A DNA stretch of 32,583 nucleotides, taken from an uncultured bacterium. Lineage in GTDB: Bacteria; Actinomycetota; Coriobacteriia; Coriobacteriales; Coriobacteriaceae. Made by a program: the position numbers and the translations under genes. Shown piece by piece: positions 15,884 through 26,600 of the stretch (positions within the stretch are counted from its first letter, which is position 1; every line of letters starts with the position of its first letter). The notes beneath the pieces were generated by a model that saw only the letters and a program-made list of their open reading frames with translations, ran no database searches and was not told the origin of the DNA. The DNA is taken from assembly GCA_905215755.1 (NCBI GenBank), contig CAJMRE010000023.1, positions 1 to 32,583 of the forward strand, in the 5' to 3' direction.

Positions 15884-15992
15884 ATGATTTTTCTGGGACG
15901 GGGATGAAAAAATCATTCCCGTCCCAGAAAGACTGGTCTTCCGCCACACGTCACCCAAAATGATTTTTTAATCCCCGTCCCAGAAAAATCAT
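15884..15992. repeat. REP-like inverted repeat, family B (33-base arms)
   Basis: Arms at 15884-15916 and 15960-15992 are reverse complements over 33 bases with a single mismatch. Each arm starts ATGATTTTTCTGGGACGGGG and itself has A/T-rich self-complementary ends (ATGATTTTTT with AAAAAATCAT). An extra piece, CCCGTCCCAGAAA at about 15918-15930, can pair with the middle of the left arm. The element fills the whole gap between dnaE (its stop begins two bases further on) and the SNF2 gene. It could double as a terminator for dnaE. Confidence 0.85.
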
Positions 15993-15993
15993 C

Positions 15994-18900
15994 TTAGATC
16001 ACCGTCACGCGGCCTTGATTGCCGACGATGGCCTTTGCCTCGGCCAACAGCGGAATCGAGCGTGCGTTGACCTTGGCCGGCACCTCGGCACGCAGCACAC
16101 GCCCGTCCACCTGCTCGATAAAAATCTCCACGCGGTCGCCGCCCGGGTTGGCGGTAAGCACCGTGGCAAGACGCGCCATATTGCCCTGGCTAAAGCGGCT
16201 GTTGGGCACCATGACCTCAAACACCTTGGGCTTGTTGTTCTCCTCGTTGAGCTCCAGCGGCACGATCTCCTGCGCGATGATCTGGTCGCCGCGGTCCGAG
16301 CGCTCGAGCTTGCCCTTAATGCGCACAAACGCATCGGACAGCTGCGCGCCGGTCTCGGGATCGACCTCGCCGTACAGGTACCCCTCGGCCTCCTTGTAGG
16401 TCTTGGGGAACACCACGACCGTGGCCTCGCCTTCCATGTCCTCGAGCTGCACAATACCCATGGGGTCGCCGTTTTTGGTTACGCGCTTGGACACGCTCGA
16501 GACCATACCGGCCCACCACAGCGCCTTGCCCTCGGGAATCTCCTGGTTGATGGTACCGCCCGTGGGGTTTTGCACCTCGTAGCCGGTATCGATCTGCGAG
16601 AACGAGAAGTCGCGCGCCTTACTGAGCGCATACTCAAACGGGCGCAGCGGGTGGTCCGAGACATAGATGCCCAGAACCTCCTTCTCCTGGCTCAGCTTAA
16701 GGTGGCGGTCCCACTCCTGGCCATCCGGATCGGGCACGCTCACCTCAAAGCCCGAGCCCTCAACGTCGCCAAACATATCGAAGAACGACGTCTGACCGCT
16801 CGCACGATCCTTCTGGCGCTTCACAGCGGCATCGATGATGTTCTCGGGGTTGCTCTTGTCCACAAAGTGCATCATCTGGCGACGCGGATACCCCGTGGAG
16901 TCGAAGGCGCCTGCCTTGATGAGCGATTCGATCACGCGACGGTTGGCCTGGCTCGAGTCCACGCGCTCGACAAAGTCGTGCAGTGTCTTAAACGGGCCGC
17001 CCGCCTCGCGCTCGGCGATAATCGCCTGCGCCACGCCGGTGCCCACGCCGCGAATGCCGGCCAAACCAAAACGCACGCCTTCCTTGGTAGCCGTGAACTC
17101 GGTACCGGACTCGTTGACATCTGGCGACAGCACGGGGATGCCGTCGTGACGGCACGCCGAGACGTAGTGAACGATCTTGTCGGTCTTGCCCGTGTAGGAC
17201 GTCAGAACGGCCGCCATGTACTCGTGCGGATAGTGCGCCTTAAGCCATGCCGTCTGCATAACCAGGATGGCGTAGCCGGCGGAGTGCGACTTGTTAAAGG
17301 CGTAAGATGCGAACTCGAGAACATCGTCCCAAATCTTCTGGGCGACCTCGCGCGTGTAGTTGTTCTTGATAGCGCCGTTCATCCAGTGGTCGTAGGTGGT
17401 CTCGTCCGAGCCATCCTCCCAGTGGAGCACCGTCGACGTGAGCAGCTTGATCTTTTTCTTAGCAACGGGCTTACGGATACGCGAGTCCGATTCGCCCTTG
17501 GAGAAGCCGCACATCTCGACGGAGATGAGCATAACCTGCTCCTGGTAGACCATGGTGCCGTAGGTTTCGCCCAGGATGTCGTCCAGACGGTCGTCATAGG
17601 AGACCGCCGGCTCCTTGCCGTTCATACGGTTGATGTAGGACGAGACCATGCCGGCGCCCAGTGGGCCCGGGCGGTACAGGGCGATCAATGCCACGACGTG
17701 CTTGTACTCGGTGGGCTTCATGTTCTTGATCGTGGCCGTCATGCCGGCGGACTCGACCTGGAAGACGCCGGCGGTGTGGCCGGAACCCATGAGCTTAAAG
17801 ATCTCAGGATCGTCAAAGGGGATCTCTTCCTCTTTGATGTCGATGCCGAAGTTCTTTTTGATGTTTGCCTTGGCCTTGGAGATAACCGTCAGCGTGCGCA
17901 GGCCCAAGAAGTCCATCTTGAGCAGGCCCATGTCGGCAACGGTATGGCCCTCGTACTGGGTAATCTCGACGCCGCCCTTGGTGTCGAGCTTGGTGGGCAC
18001 ATGCTCGTTGACGGGGTCGCGGCAGATCAGAACGGCGCACGCGTGCACGCCCTCGCCACGGGTAAGGCCCTCAATCGAGAGCGCCGTGTCGATGATGCGG
18101 CGGGCGTCGTCGTCCTTTTTATAGGCCTCGGCAAAGTCGGGGTTAAACAGATCCTCTTTGCCGGGTTGCTTTTCGAGCACCTGCTTGAGCTTGACCTTGG
18201 GGTCGCTCGAGACCATCTTGGACAGGCGCTGGCCCATGTAGACCGGGTAGTCCAGCACGCGCGCGGCGTCGTTGATGGCCTGCTTGGCCTTAATGGTCGA
18301 GTAGGTGATGACGTGGGTGACCTTCTCGGGACCGTAGAGCTGGCGAACGTGCTCCACGACCTCGAGGCGCCGCTCATCGTCGAAGTCCATATCGATATCG
18401 GGCATCTCGGTACGCTGCGGGGACAGGAACCTCTCGAACATCAGGCCGTTCTCGAGCGGGTCGAACGCGGTGATGTTCATGGCGTAGGCGACGATAGCGC
18501 CGGCGGCCGAGCCACGGCCGGGACCGACGCCGATGCCGTTGTCCTTGGCCCATTGCACGTACTCGGCGACGATCAAAAAGTAGGCGGCAAAGCCCTTGTC
18601 GCAGATGACCTTGTATTCGTACTCAAAGCGCTCTTTGATGTTGACGCCACAGATCTCGCGCGTGGCCCAGTCGTCACCGTAGTGTTGGCGCAGGCCCTTC
18701 TCGCACTCGCGGCGGAACTGGCTCTCGTGCGTCTCGCCGGGATCGAGCAACGGGAAGCGCGGCAGGATGATGGAGTCCCAGTCCAGCTCAACGTAGCACT
18801 TGTCGGCAATCTCGAGCGTGTTGTCGCAGGCCTCGGGGCAATACGGGAACATCGCCCGCATCTCCTCCTCGGTCTTCATGTAAAACTCCGAGCCGGTCAT

Positions 18901-19797
18901 GCGCATGCGGTTGGGGTCGTCGACCTTGGCGTTCATGCCAATGCACATGATGACGTCCTGCACGGGCGCGTCCTCGCGGCGCAGGTAGTGGAAGTCGTTG
19001 GTGGCGATGACCTTGACGCCCACCTGCTTGGCAATATCGATGAGCGTGCGGTCCATCTGCTCGTCGGTCAGGCCGTTGTCGGTGGTGATGCCGTGTTCCT
19101 GGATCTCGATATAAAAGTCGCCGGGATCGAAGGTGTCACGGAAGGTCTCGGCCCACTTGATGGCGCCTTCCATGTCGCCGCGGTCGATGTATTTGGGGAT
19201 GATGCCCGCGATGCAGGCGCTGGTGCAGATCATGCCCTTGGCGTGGCGGCGCAGGTTGTCGAGCGTCACGCGCGGCTTGTAGTAAAAGCCCTGCACAGCG
19301 GCCTCGGAGACCGTCTGCATCAGGTTGACGTAGCCCTCCTGGTCCTTGGCCAGAAGGATCATGTGGTAGAGCTCGGGCTTGTGGTCGCGGGCGAGCGTCT
19401 CGTCCGGCGTAAAGTAGACCTCGCAGCCAAAGATGGGTTTGATGACCAGAGGCGGCTTGAGCTCGTCGATGTTGCCCTTCTCGTCCCACATGGCCATGTC
19501 CTTCACATACTGGGCATGCTCGCGCGGGTTTTCCTCGGGATCGGGCTCCACCAGCTCGTCGCGGCGGTCCTTTTCCAAGAAGGCCTTGTCGTGGCTCCAG
19601 GTTTTGTACTCGGGCGTGTTGTGGTTAACGGCGTCGCAGGCCAGCGCCAGGTCGGGCACGCCGTACATGTAGCCGTGGTCGGTAATGGCCACGGCGGGCA
19701 TGCCAAGCTCTACGGCGCGGTTGACCATATCCTGAATACGGGTTGCGCCGTCGAGCATGGAGAAAACAGTGTGATTGTGCAGATGGACAAATGCCAT
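15994..19797 (-). CDS. dnaE: DNA polymerase III alpha subunit
   Basis: The 1267-residue replicative polymerase catalytic subunit. An N-terminal PHP domain (HLHNHTVFSMLDG, AITDHGYMYG, IFGCEVYF, ATNDFHYL) is followed by the polymerase core, with GVGPGRGSAAGAIVAYA and the catalytic PDIDMDFDD near residue 466. The third catalytic Asp is in LKMDFLGLRTLT near 624. Further on are the helix-hairpin-helix segment (FGLAGIRGVGTGVAQAI) and an OB domain near 1080 (WWAGMVSSVSKRVTKNGDPM). The motif normally written RRAMGKKK reads RIRKPVAKKK near 770, followed by roughly ten extra residues. ATG 19797 has GGAG eight bases upstream; the longer open frame is not supported. Confidence 0.96.
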   Translation of the reverse strand: MAFVHLHNHTVFSMLDGATRIQDMVNRAVELGMPAVAITDHGYMYGVPDLALACDAVNHNTPEYKTWSHDKAFLEKDRRDELVEPDPEENPREHAQYVKDMAMWDEKGNIDELKPPLVIKPIFGCEVYFTPDETLARDHKPELYHMILLAKDQEGYVNLMQTVSEAAVQGFYYKPRVTLDNLRRHAKGMICTSACIAGIIPKYIDRGDMEGAIKWAETFRDTFDPGDFYIEIQEHGITTDNGLTDEQMDRTLIDIAKQVGVKVIATNDFHYLRREDAPVQDVIMCIGMNAKVDDPNRMRMTGSEFYMKTEEEMRAMFPYCPEACDNTLEIADKCYVELDWDSIILPRFPLLDPGETHESQFRRECEKGLRQHYGDDWATREICGVNIKERFEYEYKVICDKGFAAYFLIVAEYVQWAKDNGIGVGPGRGSAAGAIVAYAMNITAFDPLENGLMFERFLSPQRTEMPDIDMDFDDERRLEVVEHVRQLYGPEKVTHVITYSTIKAKQAINDAARVLDYPVYMGQRLSKMVSSDPKVKLKQVLEKQPGKEDLFNPDFAEAYKKDDDARRIIDTALSIEGLTRGEGVHACAVLICRDPVNEHVPTKLDTKGGVEITQYEGHTVADMGLLKMDFLGLRTLTVISKAKANIKKNFGIDIKEEEIPFDDPEIFKLMGSGHTAGVFQVESAGMTATIKNMKPTEYKHVVALIALYRPGPLGAGMVSSYINRMNGKEPAVSYDDRLDDILGETYGTMVYQEQVMLISVEMCGFSKGESDSRIRKPVAKKKIKLLTSTVLHWEDGSDETTYDHWMNGAIKNNYTREVAQKIWDDVLEFASYAFNKSHSAGYAILVMQTAWLKAHYPHEYMAAVLTSYTGKTDKIVHYVSACRHDGIPVLSPDVNESGTEFTATKEGVRFGLAGIRGVGTGVAQAIIAEREAGGPFKTLHDFVERVDSSQANRRVIESLIKAGAFDSTGYPRRQMMHFVDKSNPENIIDAAVKRQKDRASGQTSFFDMFGDVEGSGFEVSVPDPDGQEWDRHLKLSQEKEVLGIYVSDHPLRPFEYALSKARDFSFSQIDTGYEVQNPTGGTINQEIPEGKALWWAGMVSSVSKRVTKNGDPMGIVQLEDMEGEATVVVFPKTYKEAEGYLYGEVDPETGAQLSDAFVRIKGKLERSDRGDQIIAQEIVPLELNEENNKPKVFEVMVPNSRFSQGNMARLATVLTANPGGDRVEIFIEQVDGRVLRAEVPAKVNARSIPLLAEAKAIVGNQGRVTVI

Positions 19798-19899
19798 GTA
19801 ATGAGCTCCGATGCGGGTTCGTGATCTTAGGGTTACGATTCTACCGCACGGCGCGGACGGCACCCGAACCTAGCCCAAACCCACACGGCTCCTATTGAG

Positions 19900-19962
19900 T
19901 TGCGGTGAAATAGTTCCCGCTTGGGCCACCTGGGCCGCAATACAGGAACTATTCCACCGCAA
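19900..19962. repeat. REP-like inverted repeat, family A variant
   Basis: TTGCGGTGAAATAGTTCC at 19900-19917 faces its reverse complement at 19945-19962 with one mismatch. The 27-base loop contains a direct repeat of TGGGCC. The element lies between the addA-like stop codon and dnaE, where it could act as a terminator. Its first 13 bases are identical to the repeats at 31033 and 32559, so it is a diverged member of the same family. Confidence 0.8.
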
Positions 19963-19974
19963 GTTATCTGAGGA

Positions 19975-22900
19975 CTAGAGGTTGTAGGTGACCACCTGAG
20001 GCTCGGCGGGTTCGACGAAGATGGTTGGATTCGCCTGCTCCACGCGGACAAACTTGACGGTCACGGCCCCAAAACCCGCCTTGTGCAGAACGTCGGCGTA
20101 AACGCGCGCCTGCAAGGCGTGTTTCTCGAGCAGCTGCTCCGGCGTCTCGTCCGGTGTGCCGCCCGTCTTGTAGTCGATGACCAGTGCGCGCGACGGATCG
20201 GCCGGGTCGGTGGCCAGTGCATCGATGGCGCCCTCGGCATAAGCACCGTAGCGAGCGATGTCCTCGTCCTCGCAGCCCAGTGAAAAGAACGGCACCTCGG
20301 CACGGATGCACGGCCACGCGAGCAGGTCGGCACGAACAGCCGACTTGAGCCAGCGGTCCAGGGCAACGTCGAAGCGTTCACGCTGCTCCGGCGTCAGGCA
20401 CCACAGGCGCGCCAGCGCATCGGCACGCTCAGCGGGCAGTGCATCGGCACCCATCTCGATGAGCCACTGGCAGGCGGCATGGAACGCCGAGCCCAGCGCC
20501 ATGGGGTTGCCGGCGGGCTCAACGGCGGCCACGTCCGCATCCGTCATCTCCGAGCCATCCGACTCCGCATCATCGCCGGCCTCGTCCATGGGAACACGCG
20601 CCTCGGCGGAACGATCTTCCGCCTCGGCATGGAGCGCCGCGGCGATTGACGAGTAGCTATACGAATCACGCATCGGATACGGACAGATGCCCATGCGCAC
20701 GCCCACTGCCTGGGGATACACAAGCTCAAACGAATCGGGCTTGGGGTCGGCAGGACCGGGCACAGTTGAGTGCGCAGCATTATCAGCGACATCGACATCG
20801 CCGCGAACAAGCCTGCCCTCGGCATCCAGCGAAGCGTTAGCCTCAAACGCCTGCTCGTCAAACGTAAAGTCCGCCAGCGAGATGAGCTCGTAGTCGCCCG
20901 GCTTGGAGTTGTCGAACACCAAACGGTCGCTATCGAGCTGCGGCATGTCCAGACTGTCAGTCGGCAGGATGCGGCGCAGCACGTCGTAGGTCAGATCGGT
21001 CTCGACGTCGAAGGTCGGCGCCGTCACCTTGCCGCGGCTCACACCGGCATCCATCGCCAAGATCACCAGCTCGCCCGCTCGCGTCATGGCAACATAGAGC
21101 AAGCGGGCCCGCTCCTCGAGCGAAAGCTGCAGGTCGTCGTTGCGCAGGCGAGCAAATGCCTCGGCGGGAGAACCCGTCGCACAGACGTCCTCCATGAGCT
21201 CCGGCGGCAGCCACAGCGACGTACCCTTGCCCTTAAACGCATGCTCAAACTGCTTTTTGACGTCATCGCCCTTCACGAAGGTTCCGTCGGCAAGCTTAAC
21301 GCCATCGAAGCGCGCCGGCAGCGCCACGACTTGCGCTCCGCCCTCGACGCGACCCATCTGTGCCGCACCGGACGATTTGCGCACGCCAAAACACTCGGCA
21401 ACCGCCACGACCGGATACTCCAGGCCCTTGGACGCATGCACGGTCATGATGCGCACCGCGCCGTCGCCCTCCTCGTTGAGGGCGCCCGGGGCCTCCTTGC
21501 CCGCCAAGAAGCGGTCGAAGGCGAGCGCGATGGAGCGCGGAGAATTGCCGAGCTCGGCCTCTGCCTCGGCCACGGCGTCGAGCGCCTTGAGCACGTTGGC
21601 GGCAATGGCCTTGCCCTCGGGGCCGCGCTGCGCCAGACGCACGAACCAGCCGGAGGCATTGACCACATCGCGCGCGATGGCGGCGAACGAATCTCGTCCC
21701 ACGCGACGAAGCGCGTAGCGCAGCACCTCGCGGGCACGCGTCACGAGCGGCAGGCTCTGCAAACCCGGCACATCGGAATCGCTCATGATGCCCACATCGA
21801 TATTGCGGCGCGACGTCTCGCCCGTTTGCTCGTCGAGCTTGGTCGCCAGCGCCAGGAACTCCTGGGCGCCGAGTGCAAACATCGGCGAGGCCAGCAACGG
21901 CATAAGGCCTTGGGCCGTATCGGCCGGATTGGCGAGCGCGCAGACCAGGGCACGCACCGTCTGCACCTCGGCCGCCTGGGCAAAGACCGAGCCGCCTGCG
22001 ATGACGCAGTCGAGTCCTTGGTCGCGGAAGGCCTGCGCGTAGACGTCGGCATTGGTCATGCGACCCAGCAGCAGCACCATGCCGCCCTGGGGCTGGCCGG
22101 CATCGGCAAGCGCATGGAATCGCTCGGCGATCGCACGGGCCTTGGCCTGCGTGCGCTCCTGCATACTGCCGCCGGCAACGAACAGCGCCTGGCGGCGCGA
22201 AGCCTTTGCCTTGAGCTTGTCCTTGCGTTTGTCGCTCGGTTCAAGATCCAAGAACCCCTGCATCAAACCACCGGTGTCGCCGTCAAAGACGCGCGCCACA
22301 TAGCGCAGCACCTCGTCGTGGCTGCGGAAGTTGCGCACGAGTTTGACGAGCTCGCCGGCGGGAGCATCGGACGTGGTGACCGTCTCGGACGCCGTCGTCG
22401 AACCCACCTTGCGCTCCTGGCGGCGAAACACCTCGACCTCGGCACCACGGAAGCGGTAAATCGACTGCTGCGCATCGCCCACGGTGCACAGCGCGCGCTC
22501 CCCCGCGCCCGTCAGATAGCGAATCAAATCGACCTGCATCTGGTCGGTATCTTGGAACTCGTCGATCATGACCATCTTAAAGCGGCCCTCATAGGCAGCT
22601 CGAATAGCCGGGTAGTCGCGCAGCGCCTCGTACGCCATGCGCAGCAGGTCATTGTTATCGAGCGCGGACTGGTCGGCCTTGAGCGCACGGTACTCCGCCT
22701 CTACGGCACGGGCAAGCCCCACCAGCGCATCGAGCGCCGGGCCGCCGCAGGCAAGCACGATATTGATAAACGCATCGGCGGCCTCGGCCTTGAGTAGCTC
22801 CACCTGCTCCTTAGGAAACGCCTTGCTCGCTCGAGGCATACTGCACGACATCATGAGTCGCGCCGCATCCCCCATGGTTTTGCCGCTCGCCTCAAACGCG

Positions 22901-23601
22901 TCGATGGCCTCGAGCGCCACCTGCGCCTTTTCGGTCGCCGCCTTGCTCGCGCCGAGCGCCGCGCGATAGGCGTCTGCCAGGGCCGAGGTATCGGCCTGAC
23001 CGCGCGCCACGCACACGTCGTCCATGCCGCCCGGCAGCTGGCTCGACAGCTCCAATAGGTTGCGCACCAGACCTTTGATGGTGGTGCCGCTGCCAAAGGG
23101 ACTGCCCTCACCCGCCATGGGATACCAGGCATAGAGTGCTTTGAGCGAAGCCGCGAGCTCGGGAGCGGCATCGGGCGCTGTCGCGCGGCCCAGCACATGC
23201 TCGACAGCCTGATCCATAAGCTCATCGGTATCGGTAAGCACCGTGAACTCGGGATCGATGCCCAGCTCCAATGCATGCGCGCGCAGGATACGCGAGCACA
23301 TGCCGTGGATGGTCGAGATCCAAGCGTCGTCGACCGTCAGAGCCTCTTCGTCCATACCCTCTTCGATAAGCGCACGGCGCACACGGTCGCGAATCTCAGC
23401 CGCGGCGTCTTTGGTAAAGGTAATGGCGAGCACCTGATCCAGATGCTCGACAAACGGACCGGATTCGGGCGAGAGTGCGTAGACGATGCGGCGCGTAAGG
23501 GTAAAGGTCTTGCCCGAGCCGGCACCCGCCGAGACAAACAGCGGGCGGTCGAGCGTTTTGACGACTTGCAGCTGTTGCGGCATCAAAGTCGAAAGATCCA
23601 T
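19975..23601 (-). CDS. addA: AddA-type ATP-dependent helicase-nuclease subunit
   Basis: A 1208-residue UvrD/RecB-like protein for double-strand break resection. Walker A SAGAGSGKT is at 24-32, LAITFTKDAAAEIRDRV follows as motif Ia, and the Walker B segment MIDEFQDTDQMQ is near 345. The helicase segment GDAQQSIYRFRGAE, the GLEYPVVAV segment and motif VI LLYVAMTRAGELV (near 834) follow. A C-terminal PD-(D/E)XK nuclease has LVIDYKTGG near 1140. Both the helicase and nuclease active sites look intact. ATG 23601 lies three bases after the stop of the upstream addB-like gene, and its Shine-Dalgarno AGGAGG is encoded by the last codons of that gene, so the two are translated as a pair. The name follows the family; RexA-type naming would be equivalent. 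Confidence 0.92.
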   Translation of the reverse strand: MDLSTLMPQQLQVVKTLDRPLFVSAGAGSGKTFTLTRRIVYALSPESGPFVEHLDQVLAITFTKDAAAEIRDRVRRALIEEGMDEEALTVDDAWISTIHGMCSRILRAHALELGIDPEFTVLTDTDELMDQAVEHVLGRATAPDAAPELAASLKALYAWYPMAGEGSPFGSGTTIKGLVRNLLELSSQLPGGMDDVCVARGQADTSALADAYRAALGASKAATEKAQVALEAIDAFEASGKTMGDAARLMMSCSMPRASKAFPKEQVELLKAEAADAFINIVLACGGPALDALVGLARAVEAEYRALKADQSALDNNDLLRMAYEALRDYPAIRAAYEGRFKMVMIDEFQDTDQMQVDLIRYLTGAGERALCTVGDAQQSIYRFRGAEVEVFRRQERKVGSTTASETVTTSDAPAGELVKLVRNFRSHDEVLRYVARVFDGDTGGLMQGFLDLEPSDKRKDKLKAKASRRQALFVAGGSMQERTQAKARAIAERFHALADAGQPQGGMVLLLGRMTNADVYAQAFRDQGLDCVIAGGSVFAQAAEVQTVRALVCALANPADTAQGLMPLLASPMFALGAQEFLALATKLDEQTGETSRRNIDVGIMSDSDVPGLQSLPLVTRAREVLRYALRRVGRDSFAAIARDVVNASGWFVRLAQRGPEGKAIAANVLKALDAVAEAEAELGNSPRSIALAFDRFLAGKEAPGALNEEGDGAVRIMTVHASKGLEYPVVAVAECFGVRKSSGAAQMGRVEGGAQVVALPARFDGVKLADGTFVKGDDVKKQFEHAFKGKGTSLWLPPELMEDVCATGSPAEAFARLRNDDLQLSLEERARLLYVAMTRAGELVILAMDAGVSRGKVTAPTFDVETDLTYDVLRRILPTDSLDMPQLDSDRLVFDNSKPGDYELISLADFTFDEQAFEANASLDAEGRLVRGDVDVADNAAHSTVPGPADPKPDSFELVYPQAVGVRMGICPYPMRDSYSYSSIAAALHAEAEDRSAEARVPMDEAGDDAESDGSEMTDADVAAVEPAGNPMALGSAFHAACQWLIEMGADALPAERADALARLWCLTPEQRERFDVALDRWLKSAVRADLLAWPCIRAEVPFFSLGCEDEDIARYGAYAEGAIDALATDPADPSRALVIDYKTGGTPDETPEQLLEKHALQARVYADVLHKAGFGAVTVKFVRVEQANPTIFVEPAEPQVVTYNL

Positions 23602-23604
23602 GGT

Positions 23605-26600
23605 CTACACGTCCCTCCTTACAAACGTTCCTTCGTGGTTATACGAGCAGCGCGCATGCGCGGCCTGAGCCGACGTCGGGTCGACGGCGGTAATGTTGCC
23701 TGCCTCGAGCTCGCACAGGCGCTCGGCGATGCCGGCCTCCACGCGGTCGAGCAGCGCATCGAAGTCCATGTTGCCGCCCTCGCCCGGAAAGCCCTTCTTG
23801 AGGCCCGGGATGCGACCGTCGCCGCGCTCTTCCTCGAGCAACTCGGCACTTGCGGCACCACGCAGCGCGGGCTTGCCGCCCTTGGTGGAAAAGTAAAGCG
23901 CCGCACGGGTATTCAGATCCAGCGCCCGGCGCATGGCCTGCGCGTAGATGAGTGTCTGGGTATGCGGCGGCAGCCAGCGCGGGTCGTCGATGGGGGCCTC
24001 GCCCGATTCCTCGTCGCGCACCGTGGGGTCGGCGAGCTTAAACTCCTCGACACCCGAACGATGCTTGTAGTCGATTACCACGGCGCGGTTCTCGGCATCC
24101 ACGTCCACGCGGTCGATGCGCCCGCCGAGCGGCCAACCGGCATACTCGACCTGGAGCTCGTTGAACGCAAACTCCAGGTAGCGCGGAGCGAAGGGGGCGA
24201 GTGCCTCGGACTCGTAGGCAAGCACGCCCTCCAGCTGCGGCAAGATCTCGGCCACCTGACGCTCCTCCACCGGGGAGAGCGGCACCAGCGGGCCCTCGGT
24301 ACCGCGCTTGCCGGCGTGCTCGGCCAGGGTCTCGGCAAAGACCTCGCGCAGCAGCTCCTGAGCGCGCGGCAGATTCATGGGCGTCACGCGCTCCATGCCC
24401 TCCTGGGGCAGGCGGGCATGGAGGTGCTCCAACACATCGTGGACGAAGTTACCCTTCTCCATGTTGCCAAAGCCCGCATCGATGGACTGGGGCTTGACGC
24501 GATACGATACGAACCAGCACAGCGGGCAGGTAGAATAGGCCTCGATCTGCGAGGCGGACGTCAGGCGCGGCACGAGCGGCGCGTCCTCGCCCTCGCCATC
24601 GCGACGGCGCAGGACCAAATACGGCACGGCCTCGGCACTCAGATGCTGAGGGGCTTCACAGGTCACGCGCTCGCGCTTGAGACCTTCGCCTGCCGCGGGA
24701 TCGAAGTCCCTTACGATATCGCCCTCACCCACGCACGTCGCCTTGTCGGCGCCAGCGACCTTAGCGTTGCCAGTGGCCTTAGCGTCGTCAGCGGCCTTGT
24801 CGGTGTCAGTGGCCTTAGCGTCGTCAGCGGCCTTGGCGTGCGCACGCAACTCGGTCCACACGGCCGCCGGATAGCACTCGCGCGCCTGACGATCATGGGT
24901 CACACGGGCGAGCGTAACCGGACCACGCGACGCTTGCATCGCGTGACCAAAGCGCACGCGCAGCAGGGCCGCGGGCTCAAGCGTCACGCCCTCGCGACCA
25001 AGGCTCGCCGTCAGCGTAGCCAGCGGTCCCTCCTCGTGCGAGAGTGGATAGCTGTCCAGATCGACATCGGCAAACAGCACGGCATCGTAGCTGCCGGGGC
25101 GCAGAGCCGCCGCGTCGGCAAGCGAAGCAAAACGAACCTGGGCACGTGGCGCACGGTCAACCTCGTGGGTCTCGTAATCGTAGGCGGTGCTACGCTTGTC
25201 CACCCTGGTGCGAATGCCATCGAGCACGGGCACGGTCGCGACCTGCGACACGTCGAGCGCGCGGGCGCCGTTCATAAGGATGTCGATGGCGTGGCGCAGC
25301 AGGGCTACCTCCGCCTGGCGACGGGCCTGGCCATCCAAGCTGCCCAGCGAGCGATCGGGCAACGCCTCGGCAACGGCAAGCATGGCCTTAAGCGCCGTCA
25401 CGGGCTTGTCACGCCACAGCGCCTGGAACACGTCCGAGACCACACACGGTACGTTCTTAAACCAGTTCTCGTCGCTCGCCGCCTTGCGCGCGCCCCTCAC
25501 CTGGCCCTGAACGCTCTGTAGCAGGCTCTTTACGCCCGCGGTAGTCTTGCTGCGCGAGAGACGCATATTCTTATCGAAGGTACGGGCATTGACGGCATCA
25601 GCGCCCGAAAGCGGACTGTAGATCCAGTCGGTAAGCTCCGGCGCGGGCCACCACTCGGTCTTTGACGCCATGCCCTCATCGGCGGCCTTCATGCGCTCGA
25701 TCAGGCCGGCAAGCGCCGCAAATTGCCTGCCCGCAATGGATTGGGAAAACGCCGTGAACTCAACCGTCTCGGCAGCGATATGACGAGCCGCCAGACGAGA
25801 GGCGAGCTCACCGAACAGCTGGGGTGCCCGGGCAGAAACAACGAGCACGCGCACGGGGTCGGCGGGCGTTGCCGTAACTTTATCGGCCCTGGACTCCTTG
25901 TGCGCTTTCACCAACTTATCGATGGCGTCCGCATAGACATGAGCACGGGCATGGGGGCCGGCGACCTCAATAAAGACAGGCTGAGCGGCGGTCCCGCAAG
26001 CGACATCAGACGCGACGGCGTCCTCCCCCAGCGGCGCGATCTCAAACAGCACACCGCGGGCATCAAATGCCGTGGCAAGCTCCTCGCGCATCGCCGCCTG
26101 CTCGCGGGCAAGCAGCACGACGACCTCTCCCCCATTGTTCGCCACGGCAGACAGCAGCTCGAGCAGGCCGTGCGTAAACGACGTGATACCGCGCACGCAT
26201 ACGGCGCGGGTGCACGCCGGCAGGTTATCGGCCAGGGCACCGGCCATAATGTCAGCTGCCTCGCAGGGCTCGACCATATCTCGACGGTCCAAACCGCCCG
26301 CGTAGGCACGCAAAAGCTCGAACACACGAGCCTCGGCATCGCTTTTTGGCTCCGGTTGGCAGTTGTCGCCACGGCATCGTTCGGCCGTCGTCCCCGCCAC
26401 ACCCGGCAGCACGTCGCGGGCCATGCGCGCGAGCATGCGCACCGTGCCCTGGCTGCGCGAAAGTGGCTGCAGGTCGGCATCGACGAGACGCGTGACCATG
26501 TCCGAGAACAGCATCTGGCGCTGCAGGTTGTCGACAAAACCTCGCCCGTCGCCCAAAAGCTCCCAAAGCGAGCGAAGCCACGATGTAGGCGTCTTGTAGT

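Noticed and set aside
16015..19824. 1269-codon plus-strand open frame antisense to dnaE
   Set aside because: Its length comes from GC-rich codon periodicity of dnaE. The translation has no recognisable domain, whereas the minus strand encodes a complete polymerase.
20770..25521. Long plus-strand open frames antisense to the addAB genes (20770-22797 and 23197-25521)
   Set aside because: They mirror the real genes in the opposite strand, are rich in Arg/His/Gly without family motifs and lack good ribosome binding sites.
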